Positions 1 through 11,965 of a stretch of 64,000 bases of DNA are shown here, piece after piece. The stretch comes from Paragyromitra xinjiangensis (taxonomy: Eukaryota; Ascomycota; Pezizomycetes; Pezizales; Discinaceae), in the NCBI GenBank assembly GCA_038503065.1, contig JBCAMK010000002.1, positions 310,001 through 374,000 on the forward strand, written 5' to 3'. Made by a program: the position numbers and the translations under genes. The notes beneath the pieces are model-generated. The model saw only the letters and a program-made list of their open reading frames with translations, had not been told where the DNA came from and did not search any database. The first letter of the stretch is position 1; the number at the start of each line of letters is the position of its first letter.

Positions 1-613
1 GTTTCTAAGTCGTCGGGTAGGTACATACATACTTTAATTTCTATCGGGTACAGCATGGCCTTTACGGACAGCACAGATAATCTGGGCCGCGATTGTTCAG
101 CGCTGTGTTAATTACCACCAGTCACAGTGTTGGCGTGCCATGCTGGCGCCGTATCGGTCTTCTAGCGTTTGCGCCTAGAAGTAATTAGCGGAAGATCAAT
201 GGCCACGTTTTTTGTTCCTGAAAAAGTGCCAAAAGAGGACTCGAGGAGCTGTTCTGATCCTTGGGCATTGATGGTGATCGTGTCCTCCACATGGTGGTGA
301 GCGAGAGGAAAGGGCTCATTCACACAGCCGAATTCTACTTCGGACAAGCTTCATCGGAGGATTAAATACTGTATGCAATTTCGGAACAATCTCTTCTTTA
401 CAAAAACCCCTATTATTCGAGCTCTTTGGAAGTTTCGAGAGTCTTTTCGTTTCCCGGCTCTGGACCTCCCAACTCCTTACCCGGCAGCTATTGGCAGACA
501 GCTCTCCTCTCCCGCCACGTCGACTACAAAAAAAAAGTTCACCCGTCTTCGAGTAAAACACAACCTCCAGTTAGCACTACAGCTACATATCATAAACCCT
601 CAACACAACAACC
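1..613. other. Intergenic, 5' flank of GET2
   Basis: No convincing coding sequence. The last ~200 bases before the GET2 start are pyrimidine-rich with CAAC/ACAA repeats, as is usual for a fungal 5' leader. Short open frames on both strands here look like chance. Confidence 0.5.
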
Positions 614-1805
614 ATGGACCCAACAGCATCACCTCTAAGTCCCGCAGAGCAGGCACGGATACGTCGCGAGCGCCGTCAAGCCAAAGTCAAGTCCAGCGCT
701 GGCGCCCGACTAAACCGCATCACATCAACTCAGGGACAAACATTTCGCAGAGAAGGTGCACATCTATCCCCCTATACAATCTTTCCCCCCCTTCCACTGA
801 GTAATACTTACTCACTGATATTGGTTATAGACGAGACCCCTCCACCCGAATCAGGCCCCCCTTCCCGTAGAAGTGAACCCACCCCCGATCCCCCAGAAAT
901 CGACATCTCTGCACACCACTATGAGCCAAAATCTCGCCAGCAGGAACGGCTTGCTACTGATAATATCTTTGCCGGCAGGGCGCCTACTCCTGGTGGGCCG
1001 GGAGATTTTGACCAGCCGTCTGATATGGATCTACGGCAGATGCTCATGACCATGAACCAAGGTCCACCGGGCATGCCCGGTATGGGTGGCCTGGCTGGTA
1101 TGGGTGGTATGGGTACTGGTGGTGAAGACCCGATGATGGCGATGCTGCAACAAATGATGGCTGGTGGAGGTGGCATGCCTAGTATGGGTGGGCAGATGCC
1201 ACCAGGAATGCAGATGCCGCCGGGGATGGAGGGGCTAGCGGGGATGATGGGCATGCAAGACCCACAGCTACAGGGTAATGATTGGGGAAGCTGGTGGAGA
1301 GTGTTGCATGGTGTTTGTGCATTGATACTAGGGCTGTGGGCGATAAGGGCTACAGATTGGAGCTTTTCAGGTTCAAGTTTACAGAGGGTGGAATCGGCGA
1401 ACCTGGCAGCGAGCGAGAAACCGGTATGGACAGCTTTTGCTATTCTTTCTTCTCCGATCTTCGTGCTGGATACTGACGGGTTTGTAGCAGCTATTTTGGT
1501 ACTTTACTACGATGGAGCTCATTCTCCAGTCCTCCCGATTTTTCTTGGAGAAGGTAAGACATTTCCTCAACAAAAAAAATATTTTTCTTCTTTTTTTCTT
1601 TTTCTTTGAATGCAGCTAAACTTTTATCCAACAGGGTCGTCCTCCTCCAGGCTCATGGCTCACCACAATCGGTAGCTTCCTACCGCACCCTTTCGGCACG
1701 GCCCTCACCACTATTGCACGCTACAGTGTCATCTGGACAACTATCCTGGCGGACGCCGGCGTACTCCTTTTCTGTCTCGGTATGTTCGCCTGGTGGAACA
1801 CCTAA
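614..1805 (+). CDS. GET2: GET complex subunit Get2 (tail-anchored protein insertion receptor)
   Basis: Model: join(614..755, 831..1553, 1651..1805), 339 residues. Get2 sits in the ER membrane with Get1 and receives Get3 carrying tail-anchored proteins. The N-terminus carries the Get3-binding signature of the family: an RRERRQAK basic run followed by GARLNRI. A long Gly/Met-rich linker (about 1060-1260) follows, and the C-terminal half has hydrophobic segments (HGVCALILGLWAI; FAILSSPIFVL; a final segment ending in FCLGMFAWWNT). Intron 1 is 75 bp and frame-neutral, so a naive translation reads through it. The second intron's acceptor was chosen because only CAG at 1650 keeps the membrane segment in frame. 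Converges on mL61, 136 bp apart. Family known from N-terminal motif plus topology; exact intron edges are inferred. Confidence 0.85.
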
Positions 1806-1941
1806 CTTCTAATGACCACGAAAATTCTTTCTATCCCGACCCGGTTGAGGTTGAGGCTTATGTACAATAATGCAGCTTTTTTTAAAAAGACCAATGAGGA
1901 ACGAGTAATAGTAGTACAAAATTCACGAATGATGAATGGAT

Positions 1942-2642
1942 CTATTGTAGTGGTGATATGTTCATTTTCTTCCCTGCGACTTTCTGCGCTGCCCTCCGGG
2001 CCTTTTGGTTCACAGCCTTTACTGCCAGCTTCTTCTTGAATTGGTCGTATTCGAGGAGGATACGGTTGTCTTCTTCGGAGGTGGGGACGGGGGTGGCTTT
2101 AGTGAGCTCGAGGACCCTGGTGCAGATGTCGGTTTTATCTTTGTGTTTTAGGTCGAGGACTTCTTTCCGGTCGGAGTCTATGAGGGGGTTGACTTAGTTT
2201 TATGTATTTGTTTCGGGGGACTGTTGAGCATTGCTACAAGCACGAGGCCAGCATACCGAATTCAATTGTCAGCGTAGAAGGCCCTCCTGTTTCTCTCGTC
2301 CGGTGAACATCCATCTCTACTCCCGGATTATGATACTGCAAATTCGGTAAGTAGGTCTGCCAGAATTTCCTATTCCCCCCCATCATCAGTTCACCACCTC
2401 CATAGACCGTAGGACCAGCTGAGTCGTACCGTGCACCCATATGTCCATCCGCACTCTTGAACGAGAAAACCATAGACAGTCGCTTCACCCCCGGAGCCAT
2501 AACCGCTGCACCCTTCCCACAGCGGATCTGAGCAAGTCTCTACAACTCAAATCGTCGATCAGTAAATATAGAAAAAAACCCTCAGCAAGTCGGGAGACTA
2601 TACCCCGCGGAGATTCAGCATCCGTAACTTCGGGAGCACCAT
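1942..2642 (-). CDS. MRP49: Mitochondrial large-subunit ribosomal protein mL61 (Mrp49 family)
   Basis: Model: complement(join(1942..2177, 2257..2369, 2430..2527, 2604..2642)), 161 residues. The protein belongs to the L51/S25/CI-B8 thioredoxin-like domain family and is a fungal mitoribosome component. Exon 2 encodes IRCGKGAAVMAPGVKRLSM and ends in DGHMGA. Splicing to exon 3 restores R-KFWQTYLPNLQYHNP, then VHRTRETGGPSTLTIEF, which is the conserved core of the family. The tail is lysine-rich (FKKKLAVKAVNQKARRAAQK). All four exons join in frame (39+98+113+236 nt). The start was chosen as the ATG that splices onto the conserved IR.GKGAA segment. It shares a 268-bp divergent promoter with the CENP-Q gene. 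Confidence 0.85.
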
Positions 2643-2910
2643 GACGTATGACTTATTCCCGCCAAAGTTGAAAAAAAAGAAAAAGCGGGGAGTTCACAAT
2701 TCAAAAAGCTCGTTTCGTTGGGGTAGAAAATGGTGGTGGTGGGGGGGGAATGTTTCCCTCGAGCCTCAAAAGCCACAGCCACGTTTTTTGTGGCTAAGGG
2801 TTTGATTCTCACGTGTGCTAATTGCGGCGTAATTACGATCCCGCCTGGAGAGACGCGAGTTTCTTTGTCGTCGTCAATCTTGTCGCGTCTCCCGTGGAGA
2901 TAAGTTCAAC

Positions 2911-4411
2911 ATGGTGAGTTTTGTTTTCCCTTCCCCCCCGCGTTTGTGAGTTTAATTGGGGGCTATGTTTTTTTTTTTTGGCTAATTATTTGTTTTTACG
3001 CTTTCTGCCAGGCTCCGGGAAATAGGAAATCGCAGAAGAATACCAAGGCTCCCGGAAATGCGGGTCGAGTCAATAAACAACCGCCAGGGAAGTCGACGAC
3101 GGCGGGGTCGTCATCGCGACAAACAACAGGTTTGGTGAAAGGGGGGGTTCCCTCGAAAAACTCACAGAAAGCTATCGGGAAGCAACCCGTCCGCGAGACA
3201 GTTGTCGAGAAGTCAAGTAAGATGGGGAATAAACGGAAAGCTGCAGAAGCTGTTGAGGTGGAAGACGAAGAACGTATGATTACCAGAGCTTTTGTCAATG
3301 TCGCTGATCACTGTATGAATGAAGCTAATATAGTGGTTTTTATAGGCTCTGAAATTCCTAAAATGCCCATGCTTAAAGCTCGAGTGCGTCATATTCCCCA
3401 GGACGTCGTGGAGTCTAAGTGGGGACCGTTAGCAGAGAAAACTCGGGAGGAGGTTTTGGATGTGGTTAAGGCGGCGGAAAGGCCAGTCCTTATGACGTTC
3501 AGGAAGGAGAAGCAGAGGGCAGAAGCACAGGAAGCGCTCAGAGTGGTAATAAAGAAGTATGATCCCAATGTTTTCCCTATCTCGGAGAGCTGCTTTTGGG
3601 GGTGTGTAGGTTTGCAATATGACTGACTCTTTTCTTTTCCCCCCTCGTAGGTTGCGAACCGCTCTTCCGAAAATTCCAGTACCGCCTGTTGGGAGGGATA
3701 TGACTTTGAATTATGAGAAACTGATTGACAAAAACGTAAGTTGGTATGCTTTATTTTTATTTTTTTACTGCTCTTTTATTTTTTTTCGGTGGGGTTTTGG
3801 AACGTTATGTTCCTATTGGCTTGGCTTGTGTTTCTTCACTTATTCTCACTCGAGCTCGGCGCTGACATTCTTCAAGCGAGAACTGGAACAAATTCTAGAG
3901 CCCGATCTGCGTCAAATTGCCGAGCTAGAGGCAGAAATTGAACGAGAGCAGAAACGCTTGGAGCAAGACGAGGCCTATTACCAAAAGTTGAAGAAAAATG
4001 CAGTTTCCCAAGAAACCGTTAGGCGGCAGAAAGCTCGATCAGTAAGCAAGGCTCAGATCCTAAACATTTTCCGACCATTCGTTCCAGGACTAATGTGCTG
4101 TGTTGTAATCACAGATGCACCCACTTTTGAGAAACATGGGGGAAACAAATGAAGGCGTAAAAGACGGGATCGACGATATCAATCTCTCATCTACAAAACT
4201 TCCCGCCGTTGCGTCATCGTACGATGTTAATTCGGACCGACAGATCCTCCCGCTCACAAAGGCGTTGCAACAGCATCTTTCCAGCATGCAGGGGAACAGC
4301 GAGCCCTTAGAAGAAGTGGCTGAATGGATCCAAAGGAGTAGGGCGGCAGTTGACGAGGTTCTTTTTGACCGCGTGGGAGAGGGAGTCTACGATAGAATAA
4401 TAGGATTGTAA
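2911..4411 (+). CDS. Kinetochore protein CENP-Q / Fta7 (Okp1) family
   Basis: Model: join(2911..2913, 3012..3273, 3346..3556, 3651..3735, 3877..4041, 4115..4411), 340 residues. CENP-Q is part of the inner-kinetochore CCAN (COMA complex in yeast). A basic, disordered N-terminus is followed by the family core: SKWGPLAEKTREEVLDV, then LRTALPKIPVPPVGRD. The coiled coil follows (LEQILEPDLRQIAELEAEIE and KRLEQDEAYYQKLKKNA). The first coding exon is the ATG alone, followed at once by GTGAGT. Intron 2 (72 bp, GTATGA donor, GCTAATA branch, TATAG acceptor) is frame-neutral, so it could be read through. Recognition rests on the PVPP motif and coiled-coil layout. This is a fast-evolving family, so the exact subunit name is less sure than the fold. 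Confidence 0.75.
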
Positions 4412-5658
4412 CGATAATTTTACGGAAGGCGTTTCGGAAGGCGTATGGGGGGATGCTGAAGACAGGGTGCTCGGGCCGAGGGCTCTTTTGGGGTTGGGGC
4501 GGTTAAGAGTAAATCAAGCAAGCGCGAATTTATGCGTTTCATGAACAGCCAAGTGACGTTGCATAAGACTTTGGTGGCCTGGAGGACTGGAGGTAGTTTT
4601 GTGCTGTAATTCGGTGAATCAGTATCGTGAGGGTTCGTTCACTGTGGAGAAACCTCAGGTTGTTTGCCAGGATCGACCTTCCCCCGCACGGTGCCATAAG
4701 CGCATGATATGGGGAACACCTTTGCGCCGTTGGTGCTGCTGTATGTAGTGAAAAAAAGAAAGATCACAAAAGTCTCAAAAAAGCCGCACTGTCGATCCAA
4801 TGAAGGAATACCAGCAGGGTCCAGCAGCCTGCAGACAGAATAACTTTACCGGAGTACACTTGGGGGAATTGGGAATAGGCCGACAAGCTCTAATCTCGTC
4901 TGTCTGCGCCGTCGATGAGTGCAGGTACATCATCGGCTGCATCACATAATACGGTTTTTTTGCGCGTCCGTTAGTCAGTTACTTCCCTCTCGGCGCGGTC
5001 GGTACGGCGGTGGACCCAGTGGTACTTGCTCCATTTGGGAGAAGCTGTAGACTTCCCCCCTCCATCAAGCTTCGTATTCAGTTCTTCTCCCTCTCATTCC
5101 TTTTTGTTTGTTTCTTTGGTTCGTTTTTCTTCGGCCCTCAGCGACGTTGTTAACGGGCAGTGAACAAGACAAGTCACTCGGCGGCCCATTTGCCTGGTCA
5201 GAGAAGGAATACCTAATCTTGGCTTTTTTCCACTTCCCGGTACTTGCCAGCCCGCCAACCACCAGAGTGCTGCATCTTGGTTTTTTTTTTTTTTCGGCTT
5301 TGGTCGTGCGACACCTTTTACAGCGCCAGCCCAGAGCCTCCACCAGCACGCGTACATACAACCACGCTGTCGGTTTCCACCTTCTCAAACATCTGCGTGG
5401 CAAGGTCGAGGAGGAATTGACAGAAAGGAGGGGGAAAAGGGAAAAAAAAAAAAACATTAAAAATACTCGATAGACACTCAACGCTCGGTGATTGCAGCGA
5501 GCAGCAGCAGCAGCAAAGATCGAGCAATCACCGCATCATCCTGCTTCGTGTGACCCCTCCCCCCAGTCCCTCTCAGGACAGGACGCTCGTTGAATGCGGC
5601 GAGACAGTACCCTCAATAACGATTGAAACTAATTCACCAACCAATCCCTTCTTCCCTT
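4412..5658. other. Intergenic, promoter/5' leader of the AcuM-like gene
   Basis: No gene recognised in 1.25 kb. The stretch includes a 14-T run at 5281-5294 and an A-run near 5450. The long upstream region is typical of a regulated transcription-factor gene. Open frames on both strands here resemble no family I know. Confidence 0.5.
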
Positions 5659-7760
5659 ATGACCGAAGCTCAGCCTCCCGCCAGTAGTAACGGAGCTGCA
5701 GCTCCTCTCGCTCCCCATCCATCCAACGCCGAGAATAACTCTCACGTTGGAGTAAGAGCATCCACTGCTACTGTTACTGCTGGTCCTGGTGGTCCTGGTG
5801 CTGGTAGTGTTGCTGTGGCTGCTCAGTCAGGTTCCCAGTCCCCAACGACCTCGACTCCAGGACAAAGTTCTTCGGGACGTAGTCCCAAAAAACGGCGCAA
5901 GGTCAATCATGGTATGGACATTGGAAATCCGCTCCCGGATAGCCCTACTACAATAACATCTAGAACCTGTAGACTGATATATGTCCCCGCGTGATAGCTT
6001 GTGTGTATTGCCGACGATCACACATGACATGCGATGATGGTACGTCAGAAGAATGCGCACTTAGCTGCTCGATTTTCTACCCCTTCCCCCCCCCCCAAAC
6101 ATGACGGGCTGAGGATCTTATACATACAATTGCTGATGTGGTACGTGCGATTAATCTATTGTCAGACCGGCCATGTATGCGCTGTGTGAAAAGGAATATT
6201 GGTCATCTATGTCACGACGAGCCTCGCGAACCCAAGAAGCCAAAAACCGACGCTGCCACCGCCCAGGACAACGATCAGGAGGACTCCCACACGCCTCCGT
6301 CTCGGGCGTCGCTAGCGCCGCCGGTCAACGGCATGTCAAACTCCCTCGATCAGCAGCAAGAAGCGAATACTGGATCTTCTAAGGTCTCGCTCCCGCCGCC
6401 TCCCATACCACATTCGAGGAGCAACGCAGGGGCCTCTAGCGTTGCACGTTCGCCGGCTTCTGTGGCACCTAGATCCAATCTGAATGGGAACTCTCAGGCC
6501 TGTATGTCGAGCCCTGATATATAAATACGTGGTTGCAGCCCCAAGCCGAAACTCTCTTTTGACTGACACGAGTTGGTAGTTTTGGGCCTCACCGACTGGG
6601 AACACCCTCCTCCGCAACAACAGTCGACATATACAAATCCATATCATCAGCAGTGGATGTTTTCCGCACCAGAGGTCTCCAGTGAATTCAATTTGCTGAG
6701 TGACTTCCTCGGCAACCTCTACTCCGAGGAACTCTTTACTGGGGAACAAAACCAAACTTTGTTTTCGGACCCATCGCAAGGCATCCAGCAGAACTCTTCT
6801 AGAGACCCTGATGCAAGCAACGGTACCACGGCGTTCAATCAGCAGCGGCTTCTTGGGCCGCCGCCCAACAACTCTTTGACCATGGGCCGCGCCGGTACCA
6901 TGAAGCCCTCGATAACGGAAAGAGCTCGCGAAAACTACTATCTTACAGCGGCTGACCCATCTCAGGTCAATCCAGAGGAGCGGATGAAGCAAGTTCTCAA
7001 GGCGAAGCTAGAGGCGGGTTTGCTCAAGCCTTTCAATTACGTCAAGGGTTATGCAAGGTTATCTCAGTATATGGAGAAGAATATGGCGCAGAATTCTCGA
7101 CGGAGGATATTGGGCCAACTGGACTTGTTCAGGCCGAAGTTCCGAGAAAGGACACTTACGTTGACTGATCTTGATTTGGTCCACGTGGAGGAGTGGTTCG
7201 AAAAGTCGTTGCTCGAGTATGACCGAGTTTTTGCATCAATGGCGGTTCCGGCATGTCTGTGGCGGAGAACCGGGGAGATATTTAGAGGAAACAAAGAATT
7301 TGCGGAATTAATCAATGTTCCAATTGAGCAGATGCGAGATGTATATTCTCCTGGACGTTTTTGTTGTTCCGATTTGTCGGGATTTGGTATCCAAGACATT
7401 TTTTATCCCGACGGTAACTAATCTGTTGTTTCATTGGGGTAGGGAAAATTGGCAATTTACGAACTCGTGGTGGAAGATTCCGCAGTTAGTTACTGGGAAA
7501 AGTTTGGCAAAATTGCTTTCGATACCACTCAAAAAGCTATGTTGACGAGCTGCCACTTGCGAAATCCGGACCCAAATGCCAAGGATAGACTTATCCATTG
7601 TTGCTTCTCCTTCACCATCCGAAGAGATATCTACGATATGTTGGTTTAGTCCATTTTTTTCTCTTGTAAACGAGTCAACGTATTTAAAGCTAACGGGTTG
7701 CATAATAGACCGGCTCTGATAATAGGCAACTTTATGCCGATCTATCCCAAAAAGCAATGA
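5659..7760 (+). CDS. Zn2Cys6 transcription activator of gluconeogenesis, AcuM-like
   Basis: Model: join(5659..5911, 5998..6039, 6166..6501, 6580..7340, 7443..7639, 7709..7760), 546 residues. The Zn cluster is assembled from three exons: ACVYCRRSHMTC on the 42-nt exon 2 and RPCMRCVKRNIGHLCHDE on exon 3, giving C-x2-C-x6-C-x5-C-x2-C-x8-C. It is preceded by a KKRRKV basic stretch. The C-terminal PAS-like region carries the family hallmarks LKPFNYVKGYARLSQYME, RRTGEIFRGNKEFAELI, SYWEKFGKIAFDTTQ and a final IIGNFMPIYP. In Aspergillus, AcuK and AcuM together activate PEP carboxykinase and fructose-bisphosphatase genes. The core resembles AcuM more than AcuK/Ert1, from memory of the families. The ATG was preferred because the frame upstream has no ATG. 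All exon phases agree. Confidence 0.85.
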
Positions 7761-8588
7761 GCTGCACCGATTGATCGCCCCGAGAAGCTTAACTTTTCCT
7801 TCTTTAATTTCTAATTTTCTATGTCATTTCCTATCTTTTAAACAGGTCGCCTGCCGATACCCATGGCTTCGATTATGTGAACGCCTTGGGGGGTCACTGA
7901 TATGTTGGTTAGATTGCTCCTGTGCATGTACGTTAACATTGAGATTCTGGGCTGAGGATAAGGGGGCGTATCACGAGGCTACAAAGTGTATTTCCATATT
8001 TCTCACGGCGTTGAGTGCAGACCGGCCTGGAGTTGAATACTTGCTTTTATTCTTTTATTCTGGGCTTTTTCTTTCTTATTGTTTAAGACGGTAGTCGCAA
8101 GACATGGTGTAGGATGATAAGGTGGTGGGGTGGGGAATTAGACCGACAGGGGAGAGTAGGAGAGCACAGTGTACTGTTTAATGACCTTATTCGAGTAAAA
8201 AATAGGTCAATCTTAAGAGTGAGTAGGCTCTTATTCCCCTATTTGCACTCTGTGCGGCCACATTTGGGAGTTGAAGTTGCAGGCAGCCGAAGACCCGTGC
8301 TTTGTCCCGTTCTTTCGATGCGAGTGCCCGCTTATGAATATGGGGTTGGCTACATTTCCGGCACTTCCAAGCTGTCAACTGGCCGCCACTTTTTATCTGC
8401 CTCTTGTTTACACGCTTTGCTCCTGCATGCCACCGTGGTTGATCCTGTGCCGGTAAAGGCTCACCACAGAGACAAGAAGGGTGTGGTGGGGAGATTTTAT
8501 TTCACTGCCGCACTCTCACGAGTTACACTACTTCAAGCCACCAACCCCGGCTTACAGGAAGGCTTCCACCGAGTAGCTACCCAGAGCA
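7761..8588. other. Intergenic between AcuM-like gene and ZIP4
   Basis: No gene recognised. A 162-codon open frame at 8114-8602 overlaps the ZIP4 start in another frame and has no family features. I treat it as chance. Confidence 0.5.
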
Positions 8589-11500
8589 ATGCCTCCTCCT
8601 GACGGCCCGAATATTACAGCGGTTGCCTCGCTGCAGAAGAGGATTAAGTTGCTGTCTGGTCAAACACCTGCTGTGCTTCGCTTGTGATTTCCTTGCTGGG
8701 AAGCAAGTATACTGATTGCTTCTATAGCTTCGTCTGCTGAGATATACCGTGACCTCTCATCTAACTCGAATGAAGCCTCGTTAGGAGTCCGGCTTGAGGA
8801 AGCTATCAAGCTTGCTGACAAATGTTCTTCTATACGTGAAAACCTTAAGCTGGACGAGGAGTTTGAAGCTCTAGATACTCAAGCTACGAAGTTGTGGAAC
8901 TTATCGACAACACTTGCTAGGGGTAGTGATCATGGAGATGGCTCTGAGACATCAAGAAAACAGAATGTTCTTAACGGTATGCTCTATTTTCCTAAGTAGC
9001 AGCTTATTGGGGACTGATGTGTTAAGTCCGACTCTTGGCTTTCTTCATGCTTGACTGTTCCCATCCTCCCTCTGGTCGGAAATTGCAAAATACTGTTCGT
9101 CTCTTTAGAGTGGCTGTGAAGGCAGGGAAGACGTGCCTCGGTAAGTAAACGTTTTTTTTCGTCTACGTAAGGGTTTTCGTCTCGAGCACATTAATAGCTG
9201 TGGCAAAATAGATCACAAAGCTCTCCAATGGGCTGGAAAAATCGCGGGAAAAGCTGCAAAATACCAGGATGATCTTACGAGGGCGAGCAAATCTCCAAAC
9301 TACACCTCGGAGGACCAGCAGGCGCGGAACAGGTTGTCTTGCGACTATTTCATCCTTCGGACCACCTTGGCGTGGAGACAGTCGAACGTTTCAATGGCGG
9401 ACTACATGTATACTAAGGCAATGGAGCAACAACAATCACTACTCGACCCGCGTGCTTCGGAGAGCTTCGTAGATGCGTTATACGAAATTGGAAATGAGTT
9501 GCTGCAGCAAAAGGTTTTCGACGCAGCTGCAAAGTGGTTGCAGCGCTCTTTTGATGTGCTTAGCGGGTTAGATTCTGTCAGTCTTTCTGAGAGTGGCGGG
9601 GAGCTTCGTTTGGCTGTTATGCATGGCCTTGGTATGCACTTTATTAGAGCTGAACAAGAGATTATTTCTAATTTGACGATAGCTAGAGCATATCTTGGGG
9701 ATTTCACTGGAGGAGATCTAAATCAAGCTCGGAATGTTATTGATGTTATGAGCGAAAACTGGCCGACGCGCCTCACGGTGTACTTGCTACGATTAGACCT
9801 GGTTATCGCTGAAGATCCGGAGAACACACAAGAGTACTACGAGGTACTATCTAGGATGCTTTCAGTTGTGCAGTTTACAGAGACTACCTTCAAGGTCATC
9901 ATGGGAAAAATTCACGTGCTTGTTTCCAAAAAGAGTATTCGTCTCGCATGCAGGTGTCTAGACGAGCTCCTTACAAAGCGACTACTCATTCTTGAGCGGG
10001 AAGATTGGATAGAAAGAACTTTCGTGACGCGCCTCTGGGTTACCATCCAAGACCAGTCTTCGGAGGACGATGTTATTCTACCTGCGCTAGGGAACCTCTT
10101 GGACTCTATGACGAAGAAACTTGCAAAAACTCTTACCCCGAAAGCTACACATGCTGCACAGATATTATTGTGGAAGATTGCAGAAACATTTTTCTCCCAA
10201 GGAAAGTATGAAATTGCCGGTTCTTGGTGCAAGATAGCTCAGCATCCGATATTTGACAAAACGGGTGAGCTGAATATAGGGAAGATATCTCGGTAAGCCT
10301 AGATTATACAGCAATTAGACACCCTTTATGTTAATGGCATTCCAGAAAAATAATACTATGTGCTCTCGAGAGTAAAGATTTTGGGATGGCCACCGAGGCG
10401 TTCAATGATATGCCGGAAGCAGCACGCAATGAACCCTTCACAAAATTTCTAATGTTTAAGGTAGCGGTAAGAACTTCGGATAAAGATCTTGGTATGTAAT
10501 CTCCTCGGACATGCCTTGACTGGCATGTGTTAACTTGTGTGGCAGCTGTAAACTGCCTTCAAGGGTTGAGCGAGAGCGCCGATCCTGATAGACGTCTTCT
10601 CTATGGCTGTGCTCTTGATGCACAGGAAACAGGAAACCGGGAGCTGGCACTAGTGGCGTTGAAGTTGGTGCTCGACCAGATTGGTCTTGTAGCGCCGGAT
10701 GTTGGCCATATACCTACGATTCTGCGATGTGCTATTCGATTGACCATGGCAGAGATCGAAGGGTCTAGGGAGTCCGAATCAAATGTTGAATCGCTCTGCT
10801 TACTTTTCGAGAAGGGTAAGTGCTCCTCGTTTCACATTGAAGCTGAAGCTTACATTCAGGGAAGCCTCCGAGCAGGCTAAACGGTCGAGACAGAAATCCA
10901 GAACCTCTGAAAAGCAGGGTGAGATACTTTTTACCATTAAAGAGTTAGATTGGTTCTCCCGGAATGGTTACAATATTGGCCTCCGAAGTATCGTTGAATG
11001 GTCTCCATCCAGGAGTCTCCGGATAATTTCGACGTGTATACGTTTTCTCGACCTATATCCTGATGATATCGATGAATCCATTTCTGCAGAAATCTCATAT
11101 AGGAGACTTTTGTGTAATTATCTTTGCGCTTGTATCAGTGTTGAGCTTGCCCGAGCAGAAGATAATATCGAAGCGCAATTACAACATTATCTGGTCTCCC
11201 GAAGTCATGTACAGGAGTTTCGGAGTAAAAGAGATATGGTCAAGCGTAATGTGGAGGATGAAATCGAAGATCTAAAGAAGAAATTTGGGACGCTATTGGG
11301 CTATGACTTCGAGGCTGCTGTTAGGCTAAAAGACTGGGAGACCTTGCGAGGAATTGTGGAAGAAGTAGCCCAGTGCACTAACAAAGGTATATCGGTGTTT
11401 GAGACAATCACCGATATACTTATCAGCTCTGAAGCGCCGAACAGGATCAAGTTGATTATCATGCAGGTGATACTGAATTACACAGTTCCGTCGCCGATGG

Positions 11501-11965
11501 CCAATGTCGTGAAGCTTTCGAGATGGATTAGGACCTTAGTGCAACTTTCAATTGCAAAAAATCCAAAAGTCACAGAAGCACTTCTCGTTGAGGTGATTGA
11601 TGTAACGAAGAGTAGGGGTGATGGACAGAAGTATCCAGGAGAGGAAATACAGTGGCTGACAGGTAGGGCGAAGTTCCCCTTAATTATTTTTCACGTGCTC
11701 GAGGATTCACTGACGTTGTACCGAAAGCGACTGCTTGGAACAGGTCTGTTGACTTCCATTGGTATGTACGTTTGCCGTTTTCTTTGTGTTTCTGCAGGTG
11801 CCAAATTTCGGAGGCTTACACAGCGTGGTCGGCAATAGTGCATCTGACGTTTCCAGCGCGAGGAGATTTTCCGATCTTGCCCTGTCTTTGGCAGGGCTGG
11901 TCGAGGATTCGGGAGCAACGTTGAAATATCTGCAGACTAAATTGCTAGACTTTAATTGGTCTTAG
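8589..11965 (+). CDS. ZIP4: Meiosis protein SPO22/ZIP4 (TEX11 family)
   Basis: Model: join(8589..8658, 8728..8976, 9027..9140, 9212..10292, 10346..10491, 10546..10815, 10865..11662, 11728..11761, 11839..11965), 962 residues. Zip4 is a TPR-like helical scaffold of the ZMM group that promotes crossovers and synaptonemal complex assembly. Family landmarks appear in order: LLAFFMLDCS, then FRVAVKAGKTCLDHKAL (exons 3-4), a long helical repeat region, then FTIKELDWFSRNGYN. Near the end EIQWLTATAWNRSVDFH is rebuilt only by splicing the 34-nt exon 8 (11728-11761). The last exon encodes FSDLALSLAGLVED and ends LLDFNWS. Least certain is the first donor (GTCAAA at 8659). Assignment is strong from the W-containing motif and layout. 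Expression is expected in sexual development, but no element was identified. Confidence 0.85.

Noticed and set aside
8114..8602. 162-codon plus-strand frame upstream of ZIP4
   Set aside because: Overlaps the ZIP4 start in another frame, has no family features, and its composition is unlike the neighbouring exons.
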